A stretch of 45,885 bases of DNA, from assembly GCA_025353015.1 (NCBI GenBank), contig JANXRM010000293.1, positions 1 to 45,885 on the forward strand, read 5' to 3'. The first letter of the stretch is position 1, and every line of letters starts with the position of its first letter. Positions 1 through 8,211 of this stretch are shown piece after piece. This stretch comes from Hyphomicrobiales bacterium. Its GTDB lineage: Bacteria > Pseudomonadota > Alphaproteobacteria > Rhizobiales > Hyphomicrobiaceae. The notes beneath the pieces were generated by a model. That model was not told the DNA's origin and searched no databases. It worked only from the letters and a program-made list of their open reading frames with translations. Position numbers and translations under genes: made by a program.

Positions 1-1021
1 TGACGCCGGCCGCGGTCATCTCGGCCTGCAACTGCTTTGCGGCAGCGGCCTCCATAGGCTCCGTTCGCACTTGGTAGATCGTGCCCAGCGCCGACGTGAC
101 GGGGGCGATCTTGAAGGCGCCGAAACGGCTCAACTCCACGACCCGCGCACGTGCATTCGCCTCGCTGCGGAAGGCGCCCGCGATTAACAATCGCGTGGCG
201 GGCATGGCGCTGGCCGCGCCCTCAGGCTCGTCCGTCCTCACTGCGCCGGTCTTCAACTTGGCCGATTGTGCCGCGCCCAAGGCCATTGCCGGTTGCCAGT
301 CGGTGGCGGGACCGCTGCGGCCGGCGTCGGCATAGGGGCGCATGTACGGTGCGCGATTGGCTGGCCGGCCCGGCGCTTGCGCCACCGCGCCATGCCAGGG
401 CTGGCTGCGCAGAAACGCCTGCTCGCGCCGGTCGTCGCCATTGAGGGGGGCGGGCCCCGCATAGCGCACACGCACGTGCGAAAGCCCGCGCACTTCCGAG
501 CCGAGCGCGCGCGCTGCCGCCCGCGACAGGTCGATCACACGGTCGTGCGCATAGGGTCCGCGATCGTTGATGCGGACCAGCACCGAGCGGTTGTTGTCGA
601 GGTTCGTCACCCAGACGTAGGAGGGCATCGGCAGCGTCGTGTGCGCGGCCGACAGCGCCATCATGTCATAGATCTCGCCGTTGGCGGTCTTGCGGCCATG
701 GAAATCGTCGCCATACCAGGAGGCGACGCCGGTCCGGTCGTAGCCCGGGTCGTCCTTTGGGTAGTACCAGCGGCCCGACACCTGGTAGGGCACGCCGACC
801 TTATAGATGCCGCCACCCTTGGGAATGGGCGTGTGTGCCCCGTAAAGCCTGGGCGAGGCCGATGTGCCCGTCTTCGGATCGACGCTGCTGCGCTGCGCCG
901 GCCGCGGTTGATATGTGGGCGAGGGCGGTGGATCATTTCGTGCGCATGCCGACGCTAGGATGGCCGCCAGAACGCCGAGCCCCAAGAGCTTCGGGCGGAA
1001 CGCCGGGCGGCGGCCGGCCAT
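1..1021 (-). CDS. rlpA: RlpA-like septal ring lytic transglycosylase (3' end cut by window)
   Basis: RlpA proteins are outer-membrane lipoproteins that cleave glycan strands lacking stem peptides at the division septum. Translated from the ATG at 1021, the frame stays open for 340 codons to the window edge, so the C terminus is missing. It opens with a short hydrophobic signal ending in a lipobox-like LASAC (Cys26), followed by a Pro-rich linker. A double-psi beta-barrel begins near residue 100 with VASWYGDDFHG and continues through VRINDRGPYAHDRVIDLS, the classic RlpA signature with the catalytic Asp of NDRGP. The last visible stretch (LLIAGAFRSEANARA..., YQVRTEP) reads as a C-terminal SPOR peptidoglycan-binding domain. 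No strong ribosome site precedes the ATG. The family call is firm; the exact start is less so. Confidence 0.9.
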   Translation of the reverse strand, partial: MAGRRPAFRPKLLGLGVLAAILASACARNDPPPSPTYQPRPAQRSSVDPKTGTSASPRLYGAHTPIPKGGGIYKVGVPYQVSGRWYYPKDDPGYDRTGVASWYGDDFHGRKTANGEIYDMMALSAAHTTLPMPSYVWVTNLDNNRSVLVRINDRGPYAHDRVIDLSRAAARALGSEVRGLSHVRVRYAGPAPLNGDDRREQAFLRSQPWHGAVAQAPGRPANRAPYMRPYADAGRSGPATDWQPAMALGAAQSAKLKTGAVRTDEPEGAASAMPATRLLIAGAFRSEANARARVVELSRFGAFKIAPVTSALGTIYQVRTEPMEAAAAKQLQAEMTAAGV

Positions 1022-1448
1022 CTTGACGCATGTGGCCGCCAGACCTGGACCACGAACATTTGGACCCAGAATACTGGGGCCACGACCCATCGAACTCGCC
1101 GCGAACTTGTGCCCGCGTTGACTACCTAGACGCATACCCCACCCACACACACATCCAGCACCGCAGTGCCGCCCACGGTTCCCCTTAAACGGAAAACTTG
1201 GTGGCTTGACGGCCGCAACATGGCCGGGAGGATGGCACAGACGATATTAACGGCGCGTAAACCATGCCGGCACGGCGAAGCGGTGCCAGAACCTGCTCTG
1301 CCCTGGTGGCTGGACCGCCGCGATGCCGGCGATTGTGCGCCGGCTCCGGCTAACGTTGCGCGGGCAACTGCCTCGGCAAATTTCCTGACGCGGGCCTGTC
1401 GGTTGGCCTTGTACGATGGGAGCCGAGCGGCTAGCTTCCGCCGTCTCC
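1022..1448. other. Gene-free stretch upstream of rlpA and tRNA-Ser
   Basis: About 430 bases between the rlpA start and tRNA-Ser. All reading frames here give low-complexity, Arg- and Pro-rich translations typical of antisense or non-coding GC-rich DNA. It must hold the promoters of rlpA (leftward) and of the tRNA (rightward), but I could not pick a convincing -35/-10 pair. Confidence 0.5.
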
Positions 1449-1538
1449 GGATGGGTGGCCGAGTGGTTTATGGCACCGGTCTTGAAAACCGGCGTGCTCG
1501 CAAGGGTACCGGGGGTTCGAATCCCTCCCCATCCGCCA
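1449..1538 (+). tRNA. tRNA-Ser(TGA)
   Basis: A 90-nt class II tRNA with the CCA tail encoded (1536-1538). The acceptor stem GGATGGG (1449-1455) pairs with CCCATCC (1528-1534), with discriminator G1535. The anticodon stem CCGGT/ACCGG (1476-1480/1488-1492) encloses the loop CTTGAAA with anticodon TGA at 1483-1485. The long variable arm and the TTCGAAT T-loop follow. It reads serine UCA codons (and probably UCG). Confidence 0.97.
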
Positions 1539-1697
1539 ATATGCTCCGCCACCGGATTGCCTGGCAAGGACCGTCGCCAGCCGCCATCATCTTGAAGTTT
1601 CAGCGCTTTCCGGGCGAAACTGCCTGACCTGCCATCGTTCGGGTGTCCGGCGCGTTCCGGTGCCGTGCCGCTCTCAGTCGCCGTCAAGCTGTCGCTT

Positions 1698-2471
1698 TCA
1701 AGGCCCAAGCCGGTCACCCGGCTCATGACCGAGCGTGAGATCGGTTTCATCCTTCAGGCTGACGCCCGTCAGTTCGCGCGCCAGTGCGGCATCGACAAGC
1801 CAGGCGAGCCTTGCAGCCGCCACAGCAGGCGGCAGGCCATCGGGTCGCACGTTGGAAATGCAGTTGCGCTCGCCGTCGTTGCGGCCAGGGCGCGGGGCAT
1901 ACGTCAGGTAAATACCGAGGCTGTCGGCGGCGGTCAGTCCCGGCCGTTCGCCGATTACGACGGCCACGGCTTTCGCACCCAGGATCGCACCGATCTCGTC
2001 GCCAAGTGCGACCCGGGCGCCTTCGGCAATCACGACCGGCCCCAGCTTGAGGCCGAGACGCGTCGCGTGGGGCAGGAATGCGGAAAGTAAGGCTTGCGCA
2101 TGCGCAGTCACCGCCGTCGCCGAAAGCCCGTCGCCGATGACGACGGCCAGATCGCAGGGCTCCCGGCGTACTTCCAGAAGCGTCCGGGAGCGGAGACTCA
2201 GCGTGCGGCCAAGATCTGGACGCCGCAGATAGACCTGCCGGTCGGTAGCCTCGCTCTCGACGATGACGGCACCGAGGCCAAGACCGGCGAGCGCGTTTGC
2301 AAGCGCATCGCGGTCGAGCCGGGCGTGCACCGCGTCGCGCGCTTGCGCGTGCGCCAACGCAAAGCTCAGCACTTCGCGGGTTGGCAACGAGGCGCCAACG
2401 CGGCCGAGGCCAATCCGCGCCTTGGTCCAACGGGCAAGCCGAAACCATGGATCGTGCGGCGGTGCGCTCAT
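1698..2471 (-). CDS. eutC: Ethanolamine ammonia-lyase small subunit EutC
   Basis: The small subunit of adenosylcobalamin-dependent ethanolamine ammonia-lyase, which splits ethanolamine into acetaldehyde and ammonia in the cytoplasm. The 257-residue protein has the usual EutC length. Conserved blocks are VIVESEATDRQVYLRRPDLG, DLAVVIGDGLSATAV, GERPGLTAADSLGIYLTYAP and the C-terminal GERNCISNVRPDGL, which helps form the cobalamin/substrate interface. Its ATG overlaps the TGA of eutB by four bases (ATGA), so the two are translationally coupled. No other eut genes (no reactivase eutA, no shell proteins, no eutG/E) are nearby, so this is a compartment-free form of the pathway. Confidence 0.97.
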   Translation of the reverse strand: MSAPPHDPWFRLARWTKARIGLGRVGASLPTREVLSFALAHAQARDAVHARLDRDALANALAGLGLGAVIVESEATDRQVYLRRPDLGRTLSLRSRTLLEVRREPCDLAVVIGDGLSATAVTAHAQALLSAFLPHATRLGLKLGPVVIAEGARVALGDEIGAILGAKAVAVVIGERPGLTAADSLGIYLTYAPRPGRNDGERNCISNVRPDGLPPAVAAARLAWLVDAALARELTGVSLKDETDLTLGHEPGDRLGP

Positions 2472-3880
2472 GCTGGCCGCCTCGATCGCAAAGCCTTCGA
2501 TTTCAACAGCGATTGCGCCAGCAACGGATGATCGGCGCGCGCCGGCAACAAGCGGCCAGACCCATCCGTGATGGCTGCACTCTTGAGCCAGGCTTCGAAT
2601 TCAGGCGCCCGTTTCAGGTTGAATGCCTCGCGCACGAACAATGCGTCATGGAACGACGTCGATTGATACCCGAGCATTACGTCGTCGGCGCCTGGAATTC
2701 CCATGATGTACGTCACGCCGGCCGCCGCCAGCGCCGTCAAAATGACGTCCATGTCGTCCTGGTCGGCCTCGGCGTGGTTGGTGTAGCAGACGTCCACACC
2801 CATCGGCAGGCCCATAAGCTTGCCGCAGAAATGATCCTCCAGCGCGGCACGCAGAATTTCCTTGCCGTCGTAGAGATATTCCGGTCCGATGAAGCCCACG
2901 ACCGTGTTCACAACTAGCGGTCGAAAGGCACGCGCCACGGCGTAGGCGCGCACTTCGCAGGTCTGTTGATCGACGCCATGGTGGGCGTTGGCCGAGAGCG
3001 CCGAGCCTTGGCCGGTCTCGAAGTACATGACGTTTTGGCCGATCGTGCCCCTTTTTAAGTCGCGTGCCGCTGCCTCCGCTTCCTTCAGCATGTCGAGCGT
3101 GATGCCAAAGGAACGGTTCGCCGCCTCCGTTCCCGCGACCGACTGGAAGACGAGATCAACGGGGACGCCTTTACCAACGAGCTGCAACGTCGTCGTCACA
3201 TGCGTAAGAACGCACGCCTGCGTCGGGATTTCGAAGCGCTGGATCAAGTCGTCGAGCAGGCGAAGTAGCCCCTCGATACGCGGCAGCGAATCCGACGCCG
3301 GATTGATGCCGATCACGGCATCGCCAGCTCCGTACATCAGTCCGTCGGCAATCGACGCCATGATGCCCACGGGATCGTCGGCCGGATGGTTCGGTTGCAG
3401 GCGTACGGCCATCGTGCCGGGCAGGCCGATCGTGTTGCGGAAGGCGGTGACCACCTGCATTTTGCGCGCTGCCAGGATCAAATCCTGATTGCGCATGAGC
3501 TTGGAGACGGCAGCGGCGATCTCGGGTGTCACCGCTGGAGCCAGCGCTGCGAGCGTCCGCGATGTCGTCGCAGGCGAGAGCAGAAATTCCCGGAATTCGC
3601 CCACCGTCAGCGACGCGATGGGTTTGAACGCCTTGATGTCATGCGTATCGAGAATAAGCCGCGTGACGTCGTCATCGTCATAGGGAATGACGGGTGTCGC
3701 CAGGATGGTCTTCAGCGGCACGTCGGCGAGCGCGAGCTTAGCCGCCACGTTTTCTTCAGCGGTTGCAGCACCTAGGCCCGCGAGGCGATCCCCTGCTCGA
3801 GGGGGTGATGCCTTGGCCAGCAGTTCGGCAAGCGAGCCGAAAACATAGGTGGTGTGTTTGATCTGCCGGCGAAACGTCAC
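2468..3880 (-). CDS. eutB: Ethanolamine ammonia-lyase large subunit EutB
   Basis: The catalytic large subunit of B12-dependent ethanolamine ammonia-lyase, a TIM-barrel protein that forms the active enzyme with EutC. The central block FETGQGSALSANAHHGVDQ, followed by GFIGPEYLYDG, GLPMGVDVCYTNHAEADQDD and GIPGADDVMLGYQSTS, is unmistakable EutB. The frame opens with a GTG at 3889, but the ribosome site GAGGAG sits right against that codon; it is eight bases ahead of the next in-frame GTG at 3880. I therefore choose 3880 (470 residues). Enzyme function requires imported or synthesised cobalamin. No cobalamin riboswitch is recognisable in the leader. Confidence 0.96.
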   Translation of the reverse strand: MTFRRQIKHTTYVFGSLAELLAKASPPRAGDRLAGLGAATAEENVAAKLALADVPLKTILATPVIPYDDDDVTRLILDTHDIKAFKPIASLTVGEFREFLLSPATTSRTLAALAPAVTPEIAAAVSKLMRNQDLILAARKMQVVTAFRNTIGLPGTMAVRLQPNHPADDPVGIMASIADGLMYGAGDAVIGINPASDSLPRIEGLLRLLDDLIQRFEIPTQACVLTHVTTTLQLVGKGVPVDLVFQSVAGTEAANRSFGITLDMLKEAEAAARDLKRGTIGQNVMYFETGQGSALSANAHHGVDQQTCEVRAYAVARAFRPLVVNTVVGFIGPEYLYDGKEILRAALEDHFCGKLMGLPMGVDVCYTNHAEADQDDMDVILTALAAAGVTYIMGIPGADDVMLGYQSTSFHDALFVREAFNLKRAPEFEAWLKSAAITDGSGRLLPARADHPLLAQSLLKSKALRSRRPA

Positions 3881-4320
3881 GTGGGGCACTCCTCAATCGA
3901 GGCCAACCGCGATGGTTTCGGCTGGCGGCGGCCTGATCGGACGGGGTTCGCGACTGAGGTCCGTTCCCGTCTACAGTTTGGCAACTGAAGCTATATCGAC
4001 CCTTAGGGCCGTTGCAACGCAGTGCAACAGGGCCACCCGCAGTCGGTTGCCCGCAAAACTGGCGCGACGTTCTCGAATGATCAAAGATCACGACGAAACG
4101 GTTCCGCGATTCCATTGTTTGATCAGCGAGTTATCTCGGGATCGCCCGCATGCGTTTCGCTCCGGGGGCCGGGTTCGGGTCACGCTGCGCCAATTCGGGC
4201 ATCGCAGTGATGCCGGCGGGAGTGCGGCCGCCAAGCGCAATGTTCAACGCAATGTTCACATGGTCACAGGTCGCTGCATCTGGGCTAGGATAGCGGACCA
4301 CATCATCCAGGAGGACGACC
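3881..4320. other. Divergent intergenic region between eutB and the VOC gene
   Basis: About 440 bases with no credible gene; the short open frames on both strands look like noise. It must contain the eutB promoter (leftward) and the VOC-gene promoter (rightward). Near the right end are a pair of 11-bp direct repeats (listed separately) and a strong ribosome site AGGAGG just before 4321. No cobalamin riboswitch hallmark could be picked out by eye on the eutB side. Confidence 0.5.
4236..4258. repeat. Tandem 11-bp direct repeat in promoter region
   Basis: CGCAATGTTCA occurs at 4236-4246 and again at 4248-4258, a 12-base period, 63 bases before the VOC start codon. Two direct half-sites about one helical turn apart are a common layout for activator binding. 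The cognate regulator is unknown, so the regulatory role is inference. Confidence 0.45.
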
Positions 4321-4767
4321 ATGGCACGTATCCGGCACATCGCGATCCAGACCCAAGACGAAGAAGCAACCAAGACGTTCTACGTCGAGAATTTCGGGCT
4401 GAAAGTCGAGAAGCATTTGAATAACGAGCGTATCGCTGGTTACTACCTCACCGACGGCCACATCAACGTCGCCGTGCTGCGCTTCAAAAACGATACGCTT
4501 GCCGGCACCGAACGCGGTAAGGATTGGAGCGGCATTCATCACATCGGCTTCCAGGTGGAAAGTCTGGAAGAGACCGCGGCGCGGCTGCAAAAAACGGTGG
4601 CGAAGCCGCGCGATGACATCAACCTCGCTCTCGGGCTCGGTGCCGGCGGCGCGGCTGCCGGACATGGCAACGTCGAGGTGCGCTATATCGGCCCGGACAA
4701 CGTCAATTTCGATGTTTCGGAAACTGGTTGGGTCGGCACGCCCAGCAACAAAGCCAAGCACGTATAA
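4321..4767 (+). CDS. VOC-superfamily protein (glyoxalase/dioxygenase fold)
   Basis: A 148-residue single-domain protein of the vicinal oxygen chelate fold, which includes glyoxalase I, extradiol dioxygenases and methylmalonyl-CoA epimerase. It begins ARIRHIAIQTQD with the usual first-strand His at residue 6, has FYVENFGLKVEKH, and carries a second His motif IHHIGFQVESLEE typical of metal-binding VOC proteins. The substrate cannot be read from the sequence. The ATG follows AGGAGG by seven bases. It lies 52 bases ahead of an alpha/beta hydrolase on the same strand, so the pair probably act on the same small molecule (inference). Confidence 0.85.
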   Translation: MARIRHIAIQTQDEEATKTFYVENFGLKVEKHLNNERIAGYYLTDGHINVAVLRFKNDTLAGTERGKDWSGIHHIGFQVESLEETAARLQKTVAKPRDDINLALGLGAGGAAAGHGNVEVRYIGPDNVNFDVSETGWVGTPSNKAKHV

Positions 4768-4819
4768 TTCGAGCGGCTGCGACCAGAACCCAACCCCATT
4801 TCGATCGAGGAAATGCGCC

Positions 4820-5569
4820 ATGCCCATCTACAAGCGAGGCTCCGTCGAGATCCATTACGAGGAAGCCGGCTCCGGCTTTCCGCTGCTGGTCATTCCCGGC
4901 GGCGGATTGAATGCGACGATCCCCTATCTCTCGGAAAGGACGCCGTTCAACCCGATGACAGTGCTCAGTGACGAGTTCCGCTGCATCACGATGGATCTGA
5001 GGAACGCCATCGGCGGCAAATCCTCCGGCCCGGTCGAGGTTGATCGTCCGTGGGATGCCTACGCCGACGACCAGCTCGGCTTGATGGATCATTTGGGCAT
5101 CAAGAAGTTCTTGGTCCTCGGCTTTTGCATCGGCGGGCCCTTCATCTGGAAAATGCTGCAGCGGGCACCGGAACGTGTGGTCGCGGCCGTGCCGGCGACA
5201 CCGAGCGGCTTTCGGCCCTCGGCGCCGGATCTTTTCTATCGCAACAACATGAACAATTGGGCGCCGGCACTGTGTGCCAAGCGACCCGATGTCACGATGG
5301 AGATGTGCGCGGCCTTCCTCAAGAAGATGTACCTCGAGAACAACGATTTCGTGTTCAGCGTGACACGTGATTTCGTGCGTCAATGCCAGACGCCGGTGCT
5401 TGTCATGCCTGACGACACCGAACCGCATCCCTACGCTACGGCTGAGGAAACGGCCATGTTGGCGCCGAACGCGCAGATGACATTCTTCCCGTGGAAGGAG
5501 CCGAAGGATCGCGTTCCCCTGGCTGTCAGGCATTTGCGGACCTTCTTGAAGGCGAATACGCCGAGGTAA
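4820..5569 (+). CDS. Alpha/beta-hydrolase
   Basis: A 249-residue alpha/beta-hydrolase-fold protein, probably an esterase or ring-cleavage hydrolase in the cytoplasm. The N-terminal strand GSVEIHYEEAG, the oxyanion-loop region VIPGGGLN, and LGLMDHLGIKKFLVLGFCIGGPFIWKM are all standard. The nucleophile-elbow motif is GFCIGG, with Cys in the place usually held by Ser, as in dienelactone-hydrolase-like enzymes. A later acid (MPDDTEPHP) is plausible, but the terminal His is not obvious. The open frame extends upstream to 4499, but that part overlaps the VOC gene out of frame. The ATG at 4820 has GAGG eight bases before it and begins the conserved fold. Confidence 0.85.
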   Translation: MPIYKRGSVEIHYEEAGSGFPLLVIPGGGLNATIPYLSERTPFNPMTVLSDEFRCITMDLRNAIGGKSSGPVEVDRPWDAYADDQLGLMDHLGIKKFLVLGFCIGGPFIWKMLQRAPERVVAAVPATPSGFRPSAPDLFYRNNMNNWAPALCAKRPDVTMEMCAAFLKKMYLENNDFVFSVTRDFVRQCQTPVLVMPDDTEPHPYATAEETAMLAPNAQMTFFPWKEPKDRVPLAVRHLRTFLKANTPR

Positions 5570-5580
5570 TCAGGTGACGA

Positions 5581-5603
5581 GCGCACCCTTTGGCCGGGTG
5601 CGC
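5581..5603. terminator. Hairpin terminator between convergent genes
   Basis: Perfect 8-bp stem GCGCACCC/GGGTGCGC with a 7-base loop, 11 bases after the hydrolase stop codon and about 100 bases beyond the end of livF, which runs the other way. It is followed by GCCTTTC, a weak T-run, so termination in either direction is plausible but not certain. Confidence 0.6.
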
Positions 5604-5705
5604 GCCTTTCGGCATCCACATGGCATTGCGTTTGCTCATTGCGGCGCCTGCACGCGTTTCTCGGACGCCGGCCGATTGATGAAGTCGCCACGGACCGGCG
5701 ACATA

Positions 5706-6425
5706 TCAGGCCCCGTCCGTACCACGGAGGATCTGCATCGTTGCGGCATCGCGCTCCGCTTGTGCCACCGTTCCTTGAAACACGATTTCGCCGCGCTCGA
5801 TCACATAGAGCCGGTCGGTGAAATCAGGCACGTGATGGAACTGGCTCTCGGCAATGAGGATGGCGCGTCCGCCTTTTCGGATAGCCGCGAGCCCCTCCGA
5901 TATCTGCGGGATGACGACGGGCGACAGGCCCTCGAATGGCTCGTCCAGCAGCAGCAGTTCCGGGTCGAGAACGAGGGCACGTGCGATCGACAGCATCTTG
6001 CGTTCGCCGCCCGAGAGCTGGCCGCCGCCGCGCGACCTATAGCCCTCGAGCTTTGGAAACATCTGATAGGCCATGCCGATGCGCTCGGCGGCACTGCGCG
6101 TGCTTCTATTTCCCGCCACCCAAGTCGGCATCTCGATGTTCTCGGCAACGGTCAAGTCGGCGAAGACCTCGCTCTCCTCGGGCGAAAAACCTATGCCGAG
6201 GCGGGCAATCTGGAATGTCGAAAGCCCCGCCAGCTCTTGGCCTTTGAATGCCACGCATCCGCCAACCGGTTTGCGCTGCCCCATGATCGTTCGGAACGTG
6301 GTCGACTTGCCAGCACCATTGCGACCGATCAGACAGACGAACTCACCCTGGGTCACGTCGATGTCGACGCGCGACAGGATGCGGCTGCCATCGATGTCGA
6401 CATCGAGCGCTCGTATCTCCAACAT
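5706..6425 (-). CDS. livF: Branched-chain amino-acid-type ABC transporter ATPase LivF
   Basis: The second cytoplasmic ATPase of a Liv-type (HAAT) importer. The 239 residues show Walker A GRNGAGKST (34-42), signature LSGGE (137-141) and Walker B LLLLDEP (157-163). EGLSPVVIPQISEGL after Walker B is the LivF-specific stretch. It is the last gene of the livK-like, H, M, G, F run; its ATG overlaps the livG stop as TGATG. The family also imports amides, urea and aromatic acids, so substrate should not be taken from the name. Confidence 0.95.
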   Translation of the reverse strand: MLEIRALDVDIDGSRILSRVDIDVTQGEFVCLIGRNGAGKSTTFRTIMGQRKPVGGCVAFKGQELAGLSTFQIARLGIGFSPEESEVFADLTVAENIEMPTWVAGNRSTRSAAERIGMAYQMFPKLEGYRSRGGGQLSGGERKMLSIARALVLDPELLLLDEPFEGLSPVVIPQISEGLAAIRKGGRAILIAESQFHHVPDFTDRLYVIERGEIVFQGTVAQAERDAATMQILRGTDGA

Positions 6426-7195
6426 CAGTGGAAGCCTTTCGGTGGCCGGCCGACGACCATCGCGACAACTTCGGCGTCGGTGAAGAAATCGTTTTTGGGA
6501 CGATCGGCGATCACGCGTCCGGCATGCAGGCCGACGATGCGGCCCGCATACGTCGCCACAAGGTCCATGTCGTGCTCGATCAGGACGACGGCCTTCACGC
6601 CCATTTTCTCGGACGCGATGACCAGCGTCTGCATGATGGCGTGCTTGTCCGCGGTCGACACGCCGCTGGTTGGTTCGTCAAGGAGAATGACTTCGGGCTC
6701 CAGTGCGAATGCAGACGCCACATCGAGAAGCTTCTTCTCGCCTTGCGCCAGGAGCCGGGCCGGCTGTTCCAGACGGTCTGTGAGCCCGAACGCGTCGGCG
6801 ACGCGTGCAACACGGCCATTGATATCGCCATCCGAGTGGGCCGACGAAAACCAGTGGTGCGCGCGGCCAAGGCGGGAGAAGGCCGCGACAGCGATCGTCT
6901 CCGCAACCGTCAGCTCGGGAAATACGGTCACGAGCTGAAAGCCGCGCGCCATGCCCATGCGCGCCAGCCGGACGGGTCCGAGCCGGCTGACGTCCTGCCC
7001 CTTGAAGGTGACGCTGCCGGTCGACGGCCGGAGCAGGCCGGTCAACAGATTGACGAGCGTCGTCTTGCCGGCGCCGTTCGGGCCGACGATGGCGACGAAC
7101 TCGCCGCTGCTGATGGCGAGGTCGATCGGGGCGAGTGCCGTAAAGCTGCCGAACGTTCGCGATGCGCTTTTCACCTCGATCAGGGCGGACGTCAT
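6425..7195 (-). CDS. livG: Liv-type ABC transporter ATPase LivG
   Basis: The first cytoplasmic ATPase of the Liv-type importer, 256 residues. Walker A is GPNGAGKT (38-45), and Walker B is VILLDEPTSGV. The usual LSGGQ signature is replaced by LAQGEKKLLDVASAFAL, a variant seen in many LivG proteins where this loop is relaxed. VAETIAVAAFSRLGR and VLIEHDMDLVATYAGRI match the LivG helical and His-switch regions. The start codon overlaps the livM stop by four bases, giving translational coupling. Confidence 0.94.
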   Translation of the reverse strand: MTSALIEVKSASRTFGSFTALAPIDLAISSGEFVAIVGPNGAGKTTLVNLLTGLLRPSTGSVTFKGQDVSRLGPVRLARMGMARGFQLVTVFPELTVAETIAVAAFSRLGRAHHWFSSAHSDGDINGRVARVADAFGLTDRLEQPARLLAQGEKKLLDVASAFALEPEVILLDEPTSGVSTADKHAIMQTLVIASEKMGVKAVVLIEHDMDLVATYAGRIVGLHAGRVIADRPKNDFFTDAEVVAMVVGRPPKGFH

Positions 7196-8211
7196 CGGCG
7201 GCTCCTGAGGTCGAATTGGTTCCGCAGTCGGGTCGTCGCGTCCGCAGCCAGTCCCGCCAGGCCACGCGGCACGAAGATCACGACGAGAACCAGAATGCCA
7301 CCCATGGCCAGCCGCCAGAACTCGGTCATGCCCATCAGCCAGTCGCGCAGGAAGATGAAGGCAAACGCCCCGACGAGGGGCCCGACGAAGCTGGCAAACC
7401 CGCCGAGCACCGTCATGAAGACCAGTTCGCCCGAATGGGTCCAGTAGGCGAGTTCGGGATCGGCGTTGCCCGAGCGCACGGCGAGCAGGACGCCGGCGAC
7501 GGCCCCGTAGGCGGCGGAAAGCACGAAGGCTGCGAGCCGGAAGGCGTGTACACGCACGCCCAGGTACTCAGCCTTGCGGGCATTGTCGCGCTGTGCCCGG
7601 AGGTGCAGGCCGAACGGTGACTGGACGATGCGCCACATCAGCAGTGTCGCGGCAATGACGAGAACGAGCGCGTAGTAGTAGAGCGGGCCAGTCTGGAACT
7701 CGACCCGCGACAAGTGCGAGAGATCTAGCCCCAGCAGACGCACACGCTTGACGGACATGCCGGTGTCGCCGCCGGTCACATTGTAAAACTTGATCAGGAA
7801 CGAGTGGAACAGCATGCCGAACGACAGCGTCAGCATGCCAAAAAAGATGCGCGTATAACGGACGCTGAGAAAGCCGACGGGGATGGCGACGACGACGGCC
7901 GCCGCGATGCCGCCGAGCAGCACCAGCTCGAGGCTCTTGACGCCCCAGTGGCCCGTCATGACGGCGGCCGCATAGGCGCCGATGGCCAGGAACAGGGCGT
8001 GCCCGAACGACAGGAGCCCGCTTGTTCCAAAGAGCAGATTGAGGCCGAGCAGGGCAATCGCATAGGCAAAGACCGGAAGTATCATGGTCAGCGTGTAGGG
8101 CGAAGCGACGCCCGGCAGAAGGGCCAGCACAGCCACGAGCAGAACTCCGCCGCCAATCGCGCACAGATTTCGGTTGCGCCTTGCGGCCTCGGTCGTCGAT
8201 GGGGCCGGCAT
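7192..8211 (-). CDS. livM: Liv-type ABC transporter permease LivM
   Basis: Inner-membrane permease subunit of the Liv-type importer, 339 residues with many hydrophobic helices. Signature stretches are YAIALLGLNLLFGTSGLLSFGHALFLAIGAY near the N terminus and the cytoplasmic coupling loop SPFGLHLRAQRDNARKAEYLGVRVHAFRLAAFVLSAAYGAVAGVLLA, both LivM hallmarks. LivM usually ends in a long basic tail, as here. The ATG overlaps the livH TGA by one base (TGATG). Confidence 0.94.
   Translation of the reverse strand: MPAPSTTEAARRNRNLCAIGGGVLLVAVLALLPGVASPYTLTMILPVFAYAIALLGLNLLFGTSGLLSFGHALFLAIGAYAAAVMTGHWGVKSLELVLLGGIAAAVVVAIPVGFLSVRYTRIFFGMLTLSFGMLFHSFLIKFYNVTGGDTGMSVKRVRLLGLDLSHLSRVEFQTGPLYYYALVLVIAATLLMWRIVQSPFGLHLRAQRDNARKAEYLGVRVHAFRLAAFVLSAAYGAVAGVLLAVRSGNADPELAYWTHSGELVFMTVLGGFASFVGPLVGAFAFIFLRDWLMGMTEFWRLAMGGILVLVVIFVPRGLAGLAADATTRLRNQFDLRSRR

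Noticed and set aside
1247-1750. Minus-strand open frame with GGIRTPGTLASTPVFKTGAINHSATHP
   Set aside because: This is the familiar false translation of the strand opposite a tRNA-Ser gene; the window holds tRNA-Ser there.
3881-4320. Cobalamin riboswitch ahead of the B12-dependent eutBC
   Set aside because: Looked for on the eutB leader side; I could not recognise a B12-box or the long multi-stem layout by eye. A covariance-model search would settle this.
4499-4819. Long upstream extension of the alpha/beta hydrolase frame
   Set aside because: It overlaps the VOC gene in another frame and is low-complexity; the ATG at 4820 has a good ribosome site and starts the fold.
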